Shown here piece after piece: positions 1 to 10,295 of a stretch of 57,163 nt of DNA. The notes under the pieces are model-generated. The model worked only from the letters and a program-made list of their open reading frames with translations. It was not told the DNA's origin and searched no databases. The position numbers and the translations under genes were made by a program. Position 1 is the stretch's first letter, and each line of letters begins with the position of its first letter. Origin of the DNA: Thermoanaerobaculia bacterium (lineage in GTDB: Bacteria > Acidobacteriota > Thermoanaerobaculia > Multivoradales > JAGPDF01); the NCBI GenBank assembly GCA_018057705.1, contig JAGPDF010000025.1, positions 1 through 57,163 on the forward strand, read 5' to 3'.

Positions 1-114
1 CTCTTTACTGAGCTTTTCCGGCCAGGTGGACGCCGGAAGGGTTTCGCCCGAGCTCCTTCCAGCGGCGAGGAGGAGGAGAAGAGCGAGGAGGGGAGCCGCC
101 CGGTTCGCGCGCAT
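1..114 (-). CDS. N-terminus of a secreted protein (partial, runs off left edge)
   Basis: An open frame begins at an ATG at 114 on the minus strand and stays open to the window edge, giving 38 residues. The N-terminus is a typical Sec signal peptide: two arginines near the start, then a leucine-rich hydrophobic core of about 12 residues ending in Ala-Ala-Gly, followed by a polar mature start. It lies 37 bases downstream of the EF-P gene on the same strand, so it may be the last gene of that transcript. The function cannot be told from 38 residues. Confidence 0.55.
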   Translation of the reverse strand, partial: MRANRAAPLLALLLLLAAGRSSGETLPASTWPEKLSKE

Positions 115-151
115 GTCGGGTCGCGGGGTGGAGGGCTCCCCGGGGCCCGCC

Positions 152-706
152 TCAGACCCGCCGCAGGTACTTGTTCTCGCGGGTGTCGATCTCGATCTTG
201 GCGCCGGATTCGACGAAGGGCGGGATCTGGACGACCAGTCCGGTCTGCATCTTGGCGGGTTTGTAGCTGGACGAGGCCGTTGCGCCCTTCATCCCGGGCT
301 CGGTGTCGACGATTTCGAGGATGACCGTGTTGGGGAGCTCGACGCCGACCGGCATTCCCTCGTAGAAGTCGACCTTGATCACGCTGTTGGGCAGGATGTA
401 GAGCAAGGTGTCGCCGAGCGCGTCGTTCGAGAGGGTGACCTGCTCGTAGTTCTCCTGGCTCATGAAGTGGTGCATGTCGCCGTCGGAGTAGAGGTATTCC
501 ATCGGAATCGTGTCGAGGATGGCGCGCTCGACCGATTCGGTCGAGGCGAAGCGATGCTCGAAGCTGTTGCCGTTCTTCAAGTTCCTCATCCGCACCTGGA
601 CGAAGGCCCGGAGGTTCCCGGGCGTGCGGTGGGTGACCGACATGATGGAGCAGACTTCGTTGTTGTGCAGCACGCACATTCCGGCGCGCAAGGCGTTGGC
701 CTGCAT
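152..706 (-). CDS. efp: Translation elongation factor P
   Basis: This is EF-P, which binds ribosomes stalled at consecutive prolines and stimulates peptide bond formation. The 184 residues match the family length and show all three beta-barrel domains, including the conserved C-terminal stretch with LEIVDTEPGMKG followed by the STG-like and IDTRENKY region. In the domain I loop that reaches the peptidyl-transferase centre the sequence reads TPGNLRAF, so residue 31 is Asn where E. coli EF-P has the beta-lysylated Lys34. Neither the Lys (EpmA type) nor the Arg (EarP type) modification target is present. The gene starts 28 bases after the EF-G-like gene stops on the same strand, so the two are probably co-transcribed. 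Confidence 0.95.
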   Translation of the reverse strand: MQANALRAGMCVLHNNEVCSIMSVTHRTPGNLRAFVQVRMRNLKNGNSFEHRFASTESVERAILDTIPMEYLYSDGDMHHFMSQENYEQVTLSNDALGDTLLYILPNSVIKVDFYEGMPVGVELPNTVILEIVDTEPGMKGATASSSYKPAKMQTGLVVQIPPFVESGAKIEIDTRENKYLRRV

Positions 707-734
707 CAGGCGTACTCCTCAGGTAAGAGTGGGA

Positions 735-2825
735 TCAAGCTTCATGTTCCTCGTGCATCTTCTTTCGCGCGTCGGCGACGATCTTGTCCTGCACGAGGCG
801 AGGAACCTCCTCGTAATGCGAGTACTCCATGATGAAGCTGGAGCGCCCCTGCGTCATCGCCCGGAGTGCCGGCGCGTAGTTCAACATCTCCGCCATCGGA
901 ACCTGCGCCTGCACGATCTGCGCGCCGTTCCTGACGTCCATTCCCTGCGGGCGGCCACGGCGATGGGAGAGGTCGCTCATGATGTCGCCCATGAACTCCT
1001 CGCTGGTGTGGATCTCCACCTTCATCACCGGCTCGAGCAGCGTCGCCCCGGCGCGCTCCATGGCGTCCTTGTAGGCGAGCGAGCCGGCGATCTTGAAGGC
1101 GAGCTCGGAGGAGTCGACGTCGTGGTACTGGCCGTCGAGCAGGCGGACCCGGAAGTCGACCATCGGGTAGCCGGCGAGGAAGCCGCGCAGCCGGGCCTCC
1201 TGGATCCCCTTCTCGACCGCCGGGCGGTAGTTCTGGGGAATCGAGCCGCCGAAGATCTCGTCCTTGAACTCGAACTCCTCGCCGCGCGGCAGCGGTTCGA
1301 TCTTGATCCGGCAGTCGGCGAACTGGCCGCGGCCGCCGCTCTGCTTCTTGTGGCGCCCGTGCCCCTCCGCCGGCTTCTGGATCGTTTCGCGATAGGGGAC
1401 TTTCGGCGGATGCAGGATGACCTCGACGTTCGAACGCCGCTTCATCCGGGCGAGCGCGATCTCGACGTGCAACTGGCCGCTGCCGGAGAGCAGGAATTCG
1501 TGGGTCTGCGGATCCCGCCCGGCGCGCAGGCTCGGATCCTCTTCGATCAGCCGGTGGAGCGCGTCGCCGATCTTTTCGTCGTCGCCCTTCGACTTGGGCT
1601 CGACGGCGAACGACATCGCCGGCTCGGGGAGCTGGATCCACTCGGCCGCGAGGGCCTGCTCCTTGGCGGCGAGGGTGTCGCCCGAAGTGGCGAGTCGCAG
1701 CTTCGGAACGCCGCCGATGTCGCCGGCCATGAGCTTCGGGGTCGCGGTGCCCTGCTTGCCCTGGAGGTGCACGAGTCCGTGCGCCTTCTCGTTCTCCTCG
1801 GCCCGCACGTTCCAGAGTTGAGCGTCGTTGTGCAGGGTGCCGGAGAGCACGCGCAGGATCGACAGTCGTCCGGTGAACGGGTCGTTCAGCGTCTTGAAGA
1901 CGATGGCGACGACAGGTTTCGCGGGATCGGCTTCGAGCATCGTCGTCTTGCCGTCGAGGCTCTTCGCCGGATAGGGATGATCGACGGGCGAGGGAGCGAA
2001 GTCGACCAGAAAGTCGAGCAGGGTGGAGCAGCCGACGAGATGGAGAGAGGAGCCGAGCGTGACCGGAAAGAGCTTGCGGCTGAGAATGGCGCTCTTCAGG
2101 CCGGCCTCGAGATCCGCGGCATCGAGATTGCCCTCCTCGAAGAACTTCTCGAGCAGGTGCTCGTCGGCCTCGGCAACGGCCTCGACGAGACGAATGCGCG
2201 CCTCCGCGGCCTCGGTGGCGAGGTCGGCGGGGATCGCCTCCTCTTTGGCTTTGCCGCTGCCGTCCCGGTCGAACCGGAAGGCCTTCTGCCGGACGAGGTC
2301 GATCACTCCAGTGAAGTCCTTCTCGGTCCCGATCGGCAACTGCACCGGCAGCACCTGTCGCCCGAAGGTCTTCTGCAGACTCTCGAGACAGCGGCCGAGG
2401 TCCGCCCGTTCGCGGTCCATCTTGTTGCAGTGCAGGATGACCGGCAGTCCGAGATCGTCAGCGGCCTCCCAGACCTTCTCGGTGTTGACCTCGGCACCGG
2501 CGACGGCGCTGACGCAGAGCAGGGCGGCGTCGGCGACCCGCAGCGCGGCGCGCGTCTCGGAGAAGAAGATGCCGTAGCCGGGGGAGTCGAGCAGATTGAC
2601 CTTGTGCTGTTTCCAGGGCAGGTGGCAGACGCCGAGGCCGATGGAGATGCCGCGCTCCCCCTCTTCGGGGTCGAAGTCGGTGACCGTGTTGCCGTCTTCG
2701 ATCTTCAGGAATCGAGGGACCGCGCCGGCGGTGAACAGAAGGGCGCTGGCCAGAGTGGTCTTCCCGGTGTCGTTGTGACCGGTGATCGCGATGTTCCGGA
2801 TCCTGCCTGGACTGTCGACCTGCAT
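735..2825 (-). CDS. EF-G-like translational GTPase
   Basis: This 696-residue protein has the full EF-G architecture: a G domain with P-loop GHNDTGKT (about 16-23), DSPGY (80-84) and NKMD (134-137), then domain II, domain III, a domain IV containing SGGRGQFADC, and domain V. Canonical EF-G reads DTPGH in switch II; here the catalytic His is Tyr. That Tyr is typical of the EF-G-like (FusA2-type) subfamily, so ribosomal translocation should not be assumed. The ATG at 2825 is chosen because AAGGAG lies just upstream and the G domain begins at once; a longer frame adds about 39 low-similarity residues. It is immediately upstream of efp. No rpsL, rpsG or tuf is adjacent, which also argues against the canonical fusA locus. 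Confidence 0.9.
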   Translation of the reverse strand: MQVDSPGRIRNIAITGHNDTGKTTLASALLFTAGAVPRFLKIEDGNTVTDFDPEEGERGISIGLGVCHLPWKQHKVNLLDSPGYGIFFSETRAALRVADAALLCVSAVAGAEVNTEKVWEAADDLGLPVILHCNKMDRERADLGRCLESLQKTFGRQVLPVQLPIGTEKDFTGVIDLVRQKAFRFDRDGSGKAKEEAIPADLATEAAEARIRLVEAVAEADEHLLEKFFEEGNLDAADLEAGLKSAILSRKLFPVTLGSSLHLVGCSTLLDFLVDFAPSPVDHPYPAKSLDGKTTMLEADPAKPVVAIVFKTLNDPFTGRLSILRVLSGTLHNDAQLWNVRAEENEKAHGLVHLQGKQGTATPKLMAGDIGGVPKLRLATSGDTLAAKEQALAAEWIQLPEPAMSFAVEPKSKGDDEKIGDALHRLIEEDPSLRAGRDPQTHEFLLSGSGQLHVEIALARMKRRSNVEVILHPPKVPYRETIQKPAEGHGRHKKQSGGRGQFADCRIKIEPLPRGEEFEFKDEIFGGSIPQNYRPAVEKGIQEARLRGFLAGYPMVDFRVRLLDGQYHDVDSSELAFKIAGSLAYKDAMERAGATLLEPVMKVEIHTSEEFMGDIMSDLSHRRGRPQGMDVRNGAQIVQAQVPMAEMLNYAPALRAMTQGRSSFIMEYSHYEEVPRLVQDKIVADARKKMHEEHEA

Positions 2826-2956
2826 CGGGCGAAATCTCCTTTCGAGTCGCTTCGAACGGCCTCTGCACCATATCAAAGCGGACGGCGAAAACCGGCATTT
2901 CCCGGTCCTTTCCCGCCCGCCGGCACCGGTATTTCCCGGCACCGTGACTCTTTCGA

Positions 2957-2985
2957 TTGACCGTCCCGTGCCGCGCGCCTAGAAT
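2957..2985 (+). promoter_or_regulatory. Sigma70-type promoter for the Ser/Thr kinase gene
   Basis: TTGACC (2957-2962) and TAGAAT (2980-2985) are separated by 17 bases, close to the sigma70 consensus. Transcription would start near 2992, about 24 bases before the kinase ATG at 3016. The site lies in the divergent gap between the EF-G-like gene and the kinase gene. Confidence 0.6.
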
Positions 2986-3015
2986 GCTTTCTCCCGTTCC
3001 GCGGGGTCAATCCGG

Positions 3016-5208
3016 ATGACAACCAACGCGCCGCAGAAACTAGGTCGCTACGAGATCCTCGAGGAGATCGGCAAGGGCGCCATGGGGGTTGTTTACCTGG
3101 CGCGGGACCCGCTCATCGGCCGCCAGGTCGCCTTGAAGACCTTCCGCGTCGGATTCTCGGCGAAGGATCAGGAGCTCGCGCAGTTCCGCAGCCGCTTCGT
3201 GCGCGAGGCGCAGAGCGCCGGAATTCTCTCCCACCCCAATATCGTCACGATTCATGACGTCGTGGACGAGGGCGGCGAGGGCACGTGCTTCATCGCGATG
3301 GAGTTCGTGAAGGGCACGAACCTGAAGCAGCTGATGCAGCGCCCCGAGACTTTCGGCTACGACCGTCTCATCGACATCCTGTCGCAGATCGCGGAGGGCC
3401 TCGACTACGCGCACTCCCGCGGCGTCGTCCACCGCGACATCAAGCCGGCGAACATCCTCATCGCCCAGGACGGCAAGGTCAAGATCACGGACTTCGGCAT
3501 TGCCCGGCTCGACACTTCGAACCTGACGATGGAAGGCCAGCTCCTGGGCACTCCGAACTACATGGCACCGGAGCAGATCCAGGGCAAGGAGGTCGATCAC
3601 CGCGCCGACATCTTCTCGCTCGGCGTCGTCTTCTACGAGATGCTGACCCGGAAGAAGCCGTTTCAGGGCGAGAACCTGACCGCGGTGACCCACAAGATCG
3701 TCTACGAGCCGTTCACCCCCGCAGAAGAGATCATCAAGGACCTGCCGCCCGGGCTCACCGCGATCATGACGCGCTGCCTGGAGAAGGACCCGAACCGGCG
3801 CTATCCGAGGGCCGCCGAGATCGCCGCCGAGCTGCGGCGCAGCGGTACCCGGCTCTCCGCCGAGCCGGACGACGAGGATGACGACACTTCGGCCACCCAG
3901 GAGGTCCCGGAAGAGACGCCCGAGAGCACCGCAGCGCGGACGGTGGACGCCGCGCCGAAGGCCGCCGCCCTTGAGCCGCTCCCTCAGCGGGCTGCGGCGA
4001 CGCCAGTGGCCGAGACGGCGAAGATGGTGGATATGGCCGAGCTCGCGGCGGTGGCGGACAGGGCAGCAGTAGCCGAGATGGCTGCGGTGGCCGAGATGGC
4101 CGCGACGACTGCAATGCCGCGGTGGCCGGCGCCGGCCGCGCCCTCCACGCCACCGAGTCCGCCGACCCCGCCGGCGCTTTCGACCTCTCCGACCCCTCCG
4201 ACCCCTCCGATTGCCGGCGTCCCCTCGCCCCCCGCGGGTTCTCCCGCCGGCGCGACGCCGCCACCCGAGGCACCGCTGCGCCTGCGCTCGCAGCGCCGGG
4301 TGCAGTACGTTCTCCTCGGGCTGGCCGCTGCCACCGTGGTGACACTTCTCGCCCTCTGGGCCACAGGCAGGACCGACTCGCAGCCCCCGCCGCCGGCCGG
4401 GCCGACCGCAGAGGAGCGCCGCCAGCTCGATCTCGCGGCGGCACTCGTCGATGCCCGGCAACGGCTCGACAGCGGCGACCTTCAGGGGGCCCTGGCCGCG
4501 CTGGCGCTCGCCCAGCAGGCCGATCCAGCAAGCGCTGCAGCGCGCGACATGCGCGCCGAGATCGAGCGCGTCTCGCTCGACCTCTCTTCGGCGGCCGAGC
4601 GCGAGCAGCGCGTCTCGGAAGGGCTGATATCGGCGCGGGAGGAGTACGCCAAACGGCGCTACGAAGCGGCGATCGCGGCGGCGCAGGGCGTGCTGGCCCT
4701 GGTGCCCGAGCACCCCGAAGCGGTCAAGCTGGCCGCCGACTCCGAGAGCGCGCTGGCGCGCCAGAAGGAGCGCGAGCGCGCGCAGAAGTCGGCCCGGGAG
4801 GCGGCGCAGGTCGCGGCGGCGAGCGCGCCAGCGCCGGTGGCGATTCCCCAGACCACGGCGCAGCCCGAGGCTCCGGCCCCCGTTCCGGCCGATGCCACCG
4901 TCGAGATCGACTTCTACTCCGAGCTCTCGGAAGGCGTCCTCACGGTCTATTCCGGCGAGCGCCAGATCCTCCGCGAGCCGTTCAAGTTCGTCAAGAAGAC
5001 CGGTTTCCTGAGCAAGGAGAAGATTCCGGGCGCTCTGGGCGCCCAGCGGACGCTGCCGGCAGGCGCAGCGGCGCTGCGGGTCTATGTCACGCTGCCCGGG
5101 AAGCCGACGAAAGCGATCGTGGTCGAGGGCAACCTCGTCGGCGGTACGACGCGCCGGCTGGTCATTCGCGTCGATGGCGACGCGCGCGTCACTGCCGGGC
5201 TGGAGTAG
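3016..5208 (+). CDS. Receptor-like Ser/Thr protein kinase
   Basis: This is a 730-residue PknB-type membrane kinase. Residues about 10-275 form the kinase domain: glycine loop GKGAMGVVY, Lys41 in VALKTF, HRDIKPAN with catalytic Asp141, DFG at 159-161 and APE at 184-186. All catalytic residues are present, so it should be active. An acidic then Ala/Pro-rich juxtamembrane linker (about 285-425) contains short repeats of the VAEMAA type and poly-Pro. One transmembrane helix follows at about 431-450. The outer part has a helical TPR-like region (about 465-590), an Ala/Pro linker and a C-terminal beta domain of about 95 residues. It stands alone, with a PP2C phosphatase gene some 16 kb away (21284-22090) as a possible counterpart. 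Confidence 0.93.
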   Translation: MTTNAPQKLGRYEILEEIGKGAMGVVYLARDPLIGRQVALKTFRVGFSAKDQELAQFRSRFVREAQSAGILSHPNIVTIHDVVDEGGEGTCFIAMEFVKGTNLKQLMQRPETFGYDRLIDILSQIAEGLDYAHSRGVVHRDIKPANILIAQDGKVKITDFGIARLDTSNLTMEGQLLGTPNYMAPEQIQGKEVDHRADIFSLGVVFYEMLTRKKPFQGENLTAVTHKIVYEPFTPAEEIIKDLPPGLTAIMTRCLEKDPNRRYPRAAEIAAELRRSGTRLSAEPDDEDDDTSATQEVPEETPESTAARTVDAAPKAAALEPLPQRAAATPVAETAKMVDMAELAAVADRAAVAEMAAVAEMAATTAMPRWPAPAAPSTPPSPPTPPALSTSPTPPTPPIAGVPSPPAGSPAGATPPPEAPLRLRSQRRVQYVLLGLAAATVVTLLALWATGRTDSQPPPPAGPTAEERRQLDLAAALVDARQRLDSGDLQGALAALALAQQADPASAAARDMRAEIERVSLDLSSAAEREQRVSEGLISAREEYAKRRYEAAIAAAQGVLALVPEHPEAVKLAADSESALARQKERERAQKSAREAAQVAAASAPAPVAIPQTTAQPEAPAPVPADATVEIDFYSELSEGVLTVYSGERQILREPFKFVKKTGFLSKEKIPGALGAQRTLPAGAAALRVYVTLPGKPTKAIVVEGNLVGGTTRRLVIRVDGDARVTAGLE

Positions 5209-5267
5209 CGCGCTCCGCGATCTTCGAGAGGCGCGAGGCCGATCCTGGGCTCGGACTGCCCGCGGCT

Positions 5268-6608
5268 TCAGGCGATCGCCTGAGGCGAACTCCACAGCTC
5301 GGGCTCACCCAGCTCCCGCAGCTCGCGCCGGAGCTCCTCTGCCGGTCCCACCGCCACGATCAGCGCGCTCTCGGGGAAGAGGTACGTTTCGGCGAGGCGG
5401 GCGAGATCCTCCGGCTGCAGGCGCGCCACTTCCGCGAGGTAGCGCGCTGGAGTGTCGAGAGGCAGGTCGTAGAGCGCGATCTCGTCCAGACGGGCGGCGA
5501 GCCCCTCCACGGTTTGCAGGCCGTAAGGAAAGACCCCGAGCAGGTAGTTGCGGGTGGCTTCGAGCTCTGCTGCCGGCACGGGTTCGCTGCGCAGGCGCAC
5601 GAGCTCGCCCAGAACCTCGGCGGTCGCGCGCCCGGTGGCCGAGGTCGTGACGGCCGTCGAGACCACGAACGGACCGCGGCTCTTGCGATCGACGAAGCGG
5701 CTGGACGCGCCGTAGGTGAAACCGTGCCGTTCGCGAAGATTGAGGTTGATCCGGCTGGTGAACTTGCCACCCAGGAGCGTGTTCAGAACGCCCAGGCCGA
5801 CCCGGTCCGGGTGGCGGCGGGGGACGCCGGCGTGGCCGATGCGCAGTTCGGTCTGTTCGGCGCCGGGCCGGTCGACGATGACGATGCGCTGGCTGCCGGA
5901 CGATGCCGCGAGTGCGCCGGGTCCGGACATTGCGGCCGCTGCCGGGCTGCCGATCGGCGCGCCGCCGGCGGGAAACGCCGCCGCGATCGCCGCCGCCAGC
6001 CGGCGAGGGTCGATATCGCCGGCGACGACCAGGGAGCCCCGGTCGAGGCGATAGTGCTGGCGATGAAAGTCGAGCAGCTCTTCGCGGCGGAGCGCTTGGA
6101 GCGCCGCAGGAGTCCCGGCCAGCGGATGGGCAAAGACCGTCCCGGCGTGAAGGTGGAACGCGAAGGCCTCGTCGGCGAGCGCAGCCGGCTGGTCCGCCCG
6201 GCGCTTCAACTCCGCGAGCGTCTGCTGCCGGAGCCGCGCGAGCTCGTGCTCCGGAAAGGCCGGCTCGAACAGCAGCTCGGCGAGGAGCTCCAGCCCGTAC
6301 TCGAGGTCCGAGGACAGCAGGTGCAGCCGAAGTCTGGCAGCGTTCCAGTCGGCGTGACAGGAGAGCGTGCCGCCGCGCCGCTCGAGCTCGGCGGAGAGTT
6401 GCGGACCGGAGCGGCGCGCGGTGCCTTCGTCGATCATCGACGCCGTCATCGCCGCGAGTCCCGGCCGCTGTTCCGGGTTGTGCTCGCCTCCGGCCGCGAG
6501 CAGGACCTCGAGCTCGACCAGAGGAACCCCACTGCGTGCGGCCAGGTAGACCGGTGTGCCCGGCGATTCCCCGCCGCCCGCTGCCGTGAAACGCTCGAAG
6601 ACCGGCAT
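5268..6608 (-). CDS. M16-family peptidase-like protein, non-catalytic partner
   Basis: This 446-residue protein has the M16 (insulinase/processing-peptidase) fold. It contains GLAAMTASMIDEGT at the position of the HxxEH region of active members, and later the conserved HYRLDRGSLVVAGDID and the second-domain substrate-binding segment. There is no HxxEH zinc motif, so it is probably the inactive half of a heterodimer with the upstream M16 protein, a common arrangement in bacteria. The ATG at 6608 is preceded by GGAG. A GTG at 6659, 15 bases after the upstream stop, is an alternative that adds 17 residues. No signal peptide is evident. Confidence 0.88.
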   Translation of the reverse strand: MPVFERFTAAGGGESPGTPVYLAARSGVPLVELEVLLAAGGEHNPEQRPGLAAMTASMIDEGTARRSGPQLSAELERRGGTLSCHADWNAARLRLHLLSSDLEYGLELLAELLFEPAFPEHELARLRQQTLAELKRRADQPAALADEAFAFHLHAGTVFAHPLAGTPAALQALRREELLDFHRQHYRLDRGSLVVAGDIDPRRLAAAIAAAFPAGGAPIGSPAAAAMSGPGALAASSGSQRIVIVDRPGAEQTELRIGHAGVPRRHPDRVGLGVLNTLLGGKFTSRINLNLRERHGFTYGASSRFVDRKSRGPFVVSTAVTTSATGRATAEVLGELVRLRSEPVPAAELEATRNYLLGVFPYGLQTVEGLAARLDEIALYDLPLDTPARYLAEVARLQPEDLARLAETYLFPESALIVAVGPAEELRRELRELGEPELWSSPQAIA

Positions 6609-6673
6609 CGGGACGGCGCTCTCCGGCCCGGGGGCCGGAGGTCCGCCGCGGTCCGGCACTTGCGGGGACGGGG

Positions 6674-8008
6674 TCAGGGGCGGCCCCCTTCCGGTTCGAC
6701 GACCAGCAGCGCGCAGTTCGCAGCCCCGAGCCGGGCGGCCGCGAAATCCCGGACGGCTGCGATGTCGACCGCCTGGTAGGCCGCAGCTTCGCTCCAGGCG
6801 CGTTCGGGGGCGTCGAAGAAGGTGGTGTACTGGGAGAGCAGGTCGGCCCGGTGGTCGAGCGTCTGGAGCTCCGAGTAGATCCCCGCCACCGTCCGGCGCC
6901 GGGCGCGCTCGAGCTCGGAATCGAGGGCGTCGAGCCAGGTGGGCGCGGGCGTTCCCGCCGCCGGCGCTGCCAGGCCGTCGAGGTGCTCGCGAATGCGGTC
7001 GGCGAGCCGGTCGACCTCGACGCCAGGGCGGGCCGTCGCGACCAGCAGGAAGACTCCGACCTCCGCGGTCGGATAGACGTAGGCGGAGACGTCCTGCGCC
7101 AGCTGGCGGTCGACGACAAGATCGTGCACGAGCGGGCTCGACTTGCCGTCGGTGAGCAGATTCGCGGTGACCGCCGCGGTCCACCAGCCGGGAGTTCCGA
7201 ACGGCTCGGTGCGAAAGGCGAGGTAGATCCGGCGCAACTGCACGCGGTCGGTCATCGAATCGCGCACGGCAGCTGCCAGCGGAGGCAGGGGCGCAGCCGT
7301 GCGTGTCACGGGCGGCCCCGGGGGCAGGCTGCCGAACCAGCGCTCGATCGCCACCAGAGCTGCCTCCGGATCGAAGTCGCCGGCGAGCGACAGGACCGCG
7401 TTGCCGGGGCCGTACCAGGTCGAGAAGAAGTCGCGGACGTCGTCGAGCGTCGCGGCCTCGATGTCTTCCATCCAGCCGATGACCGGCCAGCGATAGGGAT
7501 GGTCCGCCGGGAAGAGCAGCTCGAACAGGCGCTCCATGGCGCGCCCGTAGGGCTGGTTGTCGACCCGCTGGCGGCGTTCGTTCATCACGACCTGGCGCTG
7601 GTTCTCGAGCTTCTCCGAGGTCAGGCCGGGAAGCAGGTATCCCATGCGATCGGATTCGAGCCAGAGGGCGAGCTCCAGGTGGCGCGACGGGAGCGTTTCG
7701 TAGTAGTTGGTGCGGTCGTACCAGGTCGAACCATTGGCCACGCCGCCGACCTCCTGCAGATAGCGGAAGTGGTCGTTCGTGCCGACATTCGCACTGCCCT
7801 GGAAGAGCATGTGCTCGAAGAGGTGGGCGAAGCCGGTCCGGCCGGGCCGCTCGTTCCTGGAACCGACGTGGTACCAGAGATTGACGGCGACGAGCGGCAG
7901 CGTGGCGTCGCGATGCAGAACGATCCGGAGGCCATTCGCGAGCTGGTGGCGTGCGAGGTGCCTGCCTGCCGGCGGGGCAAGGTCGGACGATGAAGTGGGC
8001 GTGGTCAA
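6674..8008 (-). CDS. M16-family zinc metallopeptidase (catalytic subunit)
   Basis: This 444-residue protein carries the inverted zinc motif HLFEH in GFAHLFEHMLF, the downstream glutamate in MNERRQRVDNQPYG, and the NNAVLSLAGDFD-type strand, so it should be an active M16 peptidase. A C-terminal M16_C domain follows. The start is a TTG at 8008: no in-frame ATG or GTG precedes the first conserved strand (LANGLRIVL), so a rare start seems required. It is immediately upstream of the non-catalytic M16 protein; together they likely form a PqqL- or MPP-like heterodimer. The substrate is unknown. Confidence 0.9.
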   Translation of the reverse strand: MTTPTSSSDLAPPAGRHLARHQLANGLRIVLHRDATLPLVAVNLWYHVGSRNERPGRTGFAHLFEHMLFQGSANVGTNDHFRYLQEVGGVANGSTWYDRTNYYETLPSRHLELALWLESDRMGYLLPGLTSEKLENQRQVVMNERRQRVDNQPYGRAMERLFELLFPADHPYRWPVIGWMEDIEAATLDDVRDFFSTWYGPGNAVLSLAGDFDPEAALVAIERWFGSLPPGPPVTRTAAPLPPLAAAVRDSMTDRVQLRRIYLAFRTEPFGTPGWWTAAVTANLLTDGKSSPLVHDLVVDRQLAQDVSAYVYPTAEVGVFLLVATARPGVEVDRLADRIREHLDGLAAPAAGTPAPTWLDALDSELERARRRTVAGIYSELQTLDHRADLLSQYTTFFDAPERAWSEAAAYQAVDIAAVRDFAAARLGAANCALLVVEPEGGRP

Positions 8009-8078
8009 AGAGGGCGCAGTGTAGGGAGCGGGTGGGACCCTGTCAAGGAGGATGGGCCCCGATCGGGGAGCGCCCGGG

Positions 8079-8108
8079 TTGACTTACGCCGCGTTACCGC
8101 CGTAGGCT
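8079..8108 (+). promoter_or_regulatory. Candidate lexA promoter with embedded partly symmetric operator
   Basis: TTGACT (8079-8084) and TAGGCT (8103-8108) are 18 bases apart. The -10 ends 6 bases before the lexA ATG at 8115, so a start at +7 would give a leaderless message, consistent with the absence of a Shine-Dalgarno sequence. The spacer holds an imperfect 20-bp inverted repeat (8085-8104) with arms TACG and CGTA plus inner matching CG pairs, a possible LexA autoregulatory site. This is an inference from position and symmetry only. Confidence 0.45.
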
Positions 8109-8114
8109 TTCGCC

Positions 8115-8762
8115 ATGGCTTCGTACCTGACGGCACGGCAGAAGGAGATTCTGGAGTTCATTCACCAGTTCCGCAAGGAGAAGGGGCTCGCGCCCACCCA
8201 CAGGGAGATCTGCGAGCGCTTCGGTTTCTCCTCCTACGGTACGGCCTACAAGCACCTGAAGCTGCTCTCGGAGAAGGGCTTCCTCAAGCGCGATCGCCAT
8301 CAGCGGCGAGGCATGGAGCTGCTCGACGGCGAGGGTGCGGAGTCGTCCCCGATCGCTCCGATCGCTTCGATCACCGCCGCCGGTCGCGAGCTGCCGTTTC
8401 TCGGCCGGATCGCCGCCGGCCGGCCGATCGAGGCCGTCGTCGGCGACGAGACGCTCACCGTTCCGGCGGCGCTCTTCGGGGCCCGGATCGACGAGCACTT
8501 CGTTCTCCGCGTGGCCGGCGAATCGATGATCGGCGAGGGCATCCACGATGGCGACTGGGTCGTCGTCGAGCGCCGCGAGCGCGCCCAGCCGGGCGAGATG
8601 GTCGTGGCCCTGGTGGGCGACGAGGTGACGCTCAAGCGGTTCTACCCTGAGGGGGCAATCGTCCGTCTCCAGCCGTCGAACCCGGCCATGGAACCGATCC
8701 GTGTGCCCGCCGCCGACCTGCGCATCCAGGGCATCGTCGTCGGTCTGATGCGCAAGTACTGA
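8115..8762 (+). CDS. lexA: LexA repressor
   Basis: This is LexA, the SOS-response repressor that self-cleaves when RecA is activated. Its 215 residues include an N-terminal winged helix (about 1-65, with PTHREICERFGFSS), a linker, and an S24 peptidase domain. The cleavage site is Ala101-Gly102 in RIAAGRP. Ser137 in AGESMIG and Lys174 in VTLKRFY form the catalytic dyad, so self-cleavage should work. The linker includes a short repetitive run near APIASITAAG. There is no ribosome-binding site; the ATG lies 6 bases after a candidate -10 element. SOS targets such as imuA-imuB-dnaE2 are not nearby. Confidence 0.95.
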   Translation: MASYLTARQKEILEFIHQFRKEKGLAPTHREICERFGFSSYGTAYKHLKLLSEKGFLKRDRHQRRGMELLDGEGAESSPIAPIASITAAGRELPFLGRIAAGRPIEAVVGDETLTVPAALFGARIDEHFVLRVAGESMIGEGIHDGDWVVVERRERAQPGEMVVALVGDEVTLKRFYPEGAIVRLQPSNPAMEPIRVPAADLRIQGIVVGLMRKY

Positions 8763-8815
8763 GCTCGAGTACCGAGCTGCTGCCGCGTTTCACAACCTTC
8801 GTCGGATTTCGGGTC

Positions 8816-8821
8816 TAGAAT
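8816..8821 (+). promoter_or_regulatory. Candidate -10 element for the PilT-like gene
   Basis: TAGAAT lies 9 bases before the ATG at 8831. No good -35 is seen at 16-18 bases upstream. The spacing would leave a leader of only a few bases. The hexamer matches the -10 proposed upstream of the kinase gene. Confidence 0.35.
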
Positions 8822-8830
8822 GGCGCCGCG

Positions 8831-10267
<1,437 letters not shown>

Positions 10268-10295
10268 AGCGCGGTTCGCCGGCCCCCGCCGGACT

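Noticed and set aside
3878-4531. Repetitive Ala/Pro/Ser tracts
   Set aside because: They are in frame as the juxtamembrane linker of the kinase, which explains them.
5268-5283. Perfect 16-bp palindrome TCAGGCGATCGCCTGA containing GCGATCGC
   Set aside because: It spans the last codons and stop of the M16 partner gene, has no T-run, and a single copy gives no support for an iterated-palindrome element or terminator.
4122-6779. Open frame of 885 codons on the plus strand
   Set aside because: It runs out of frame through the kinase gene and antisense through the M16 gene; no domain is visible.
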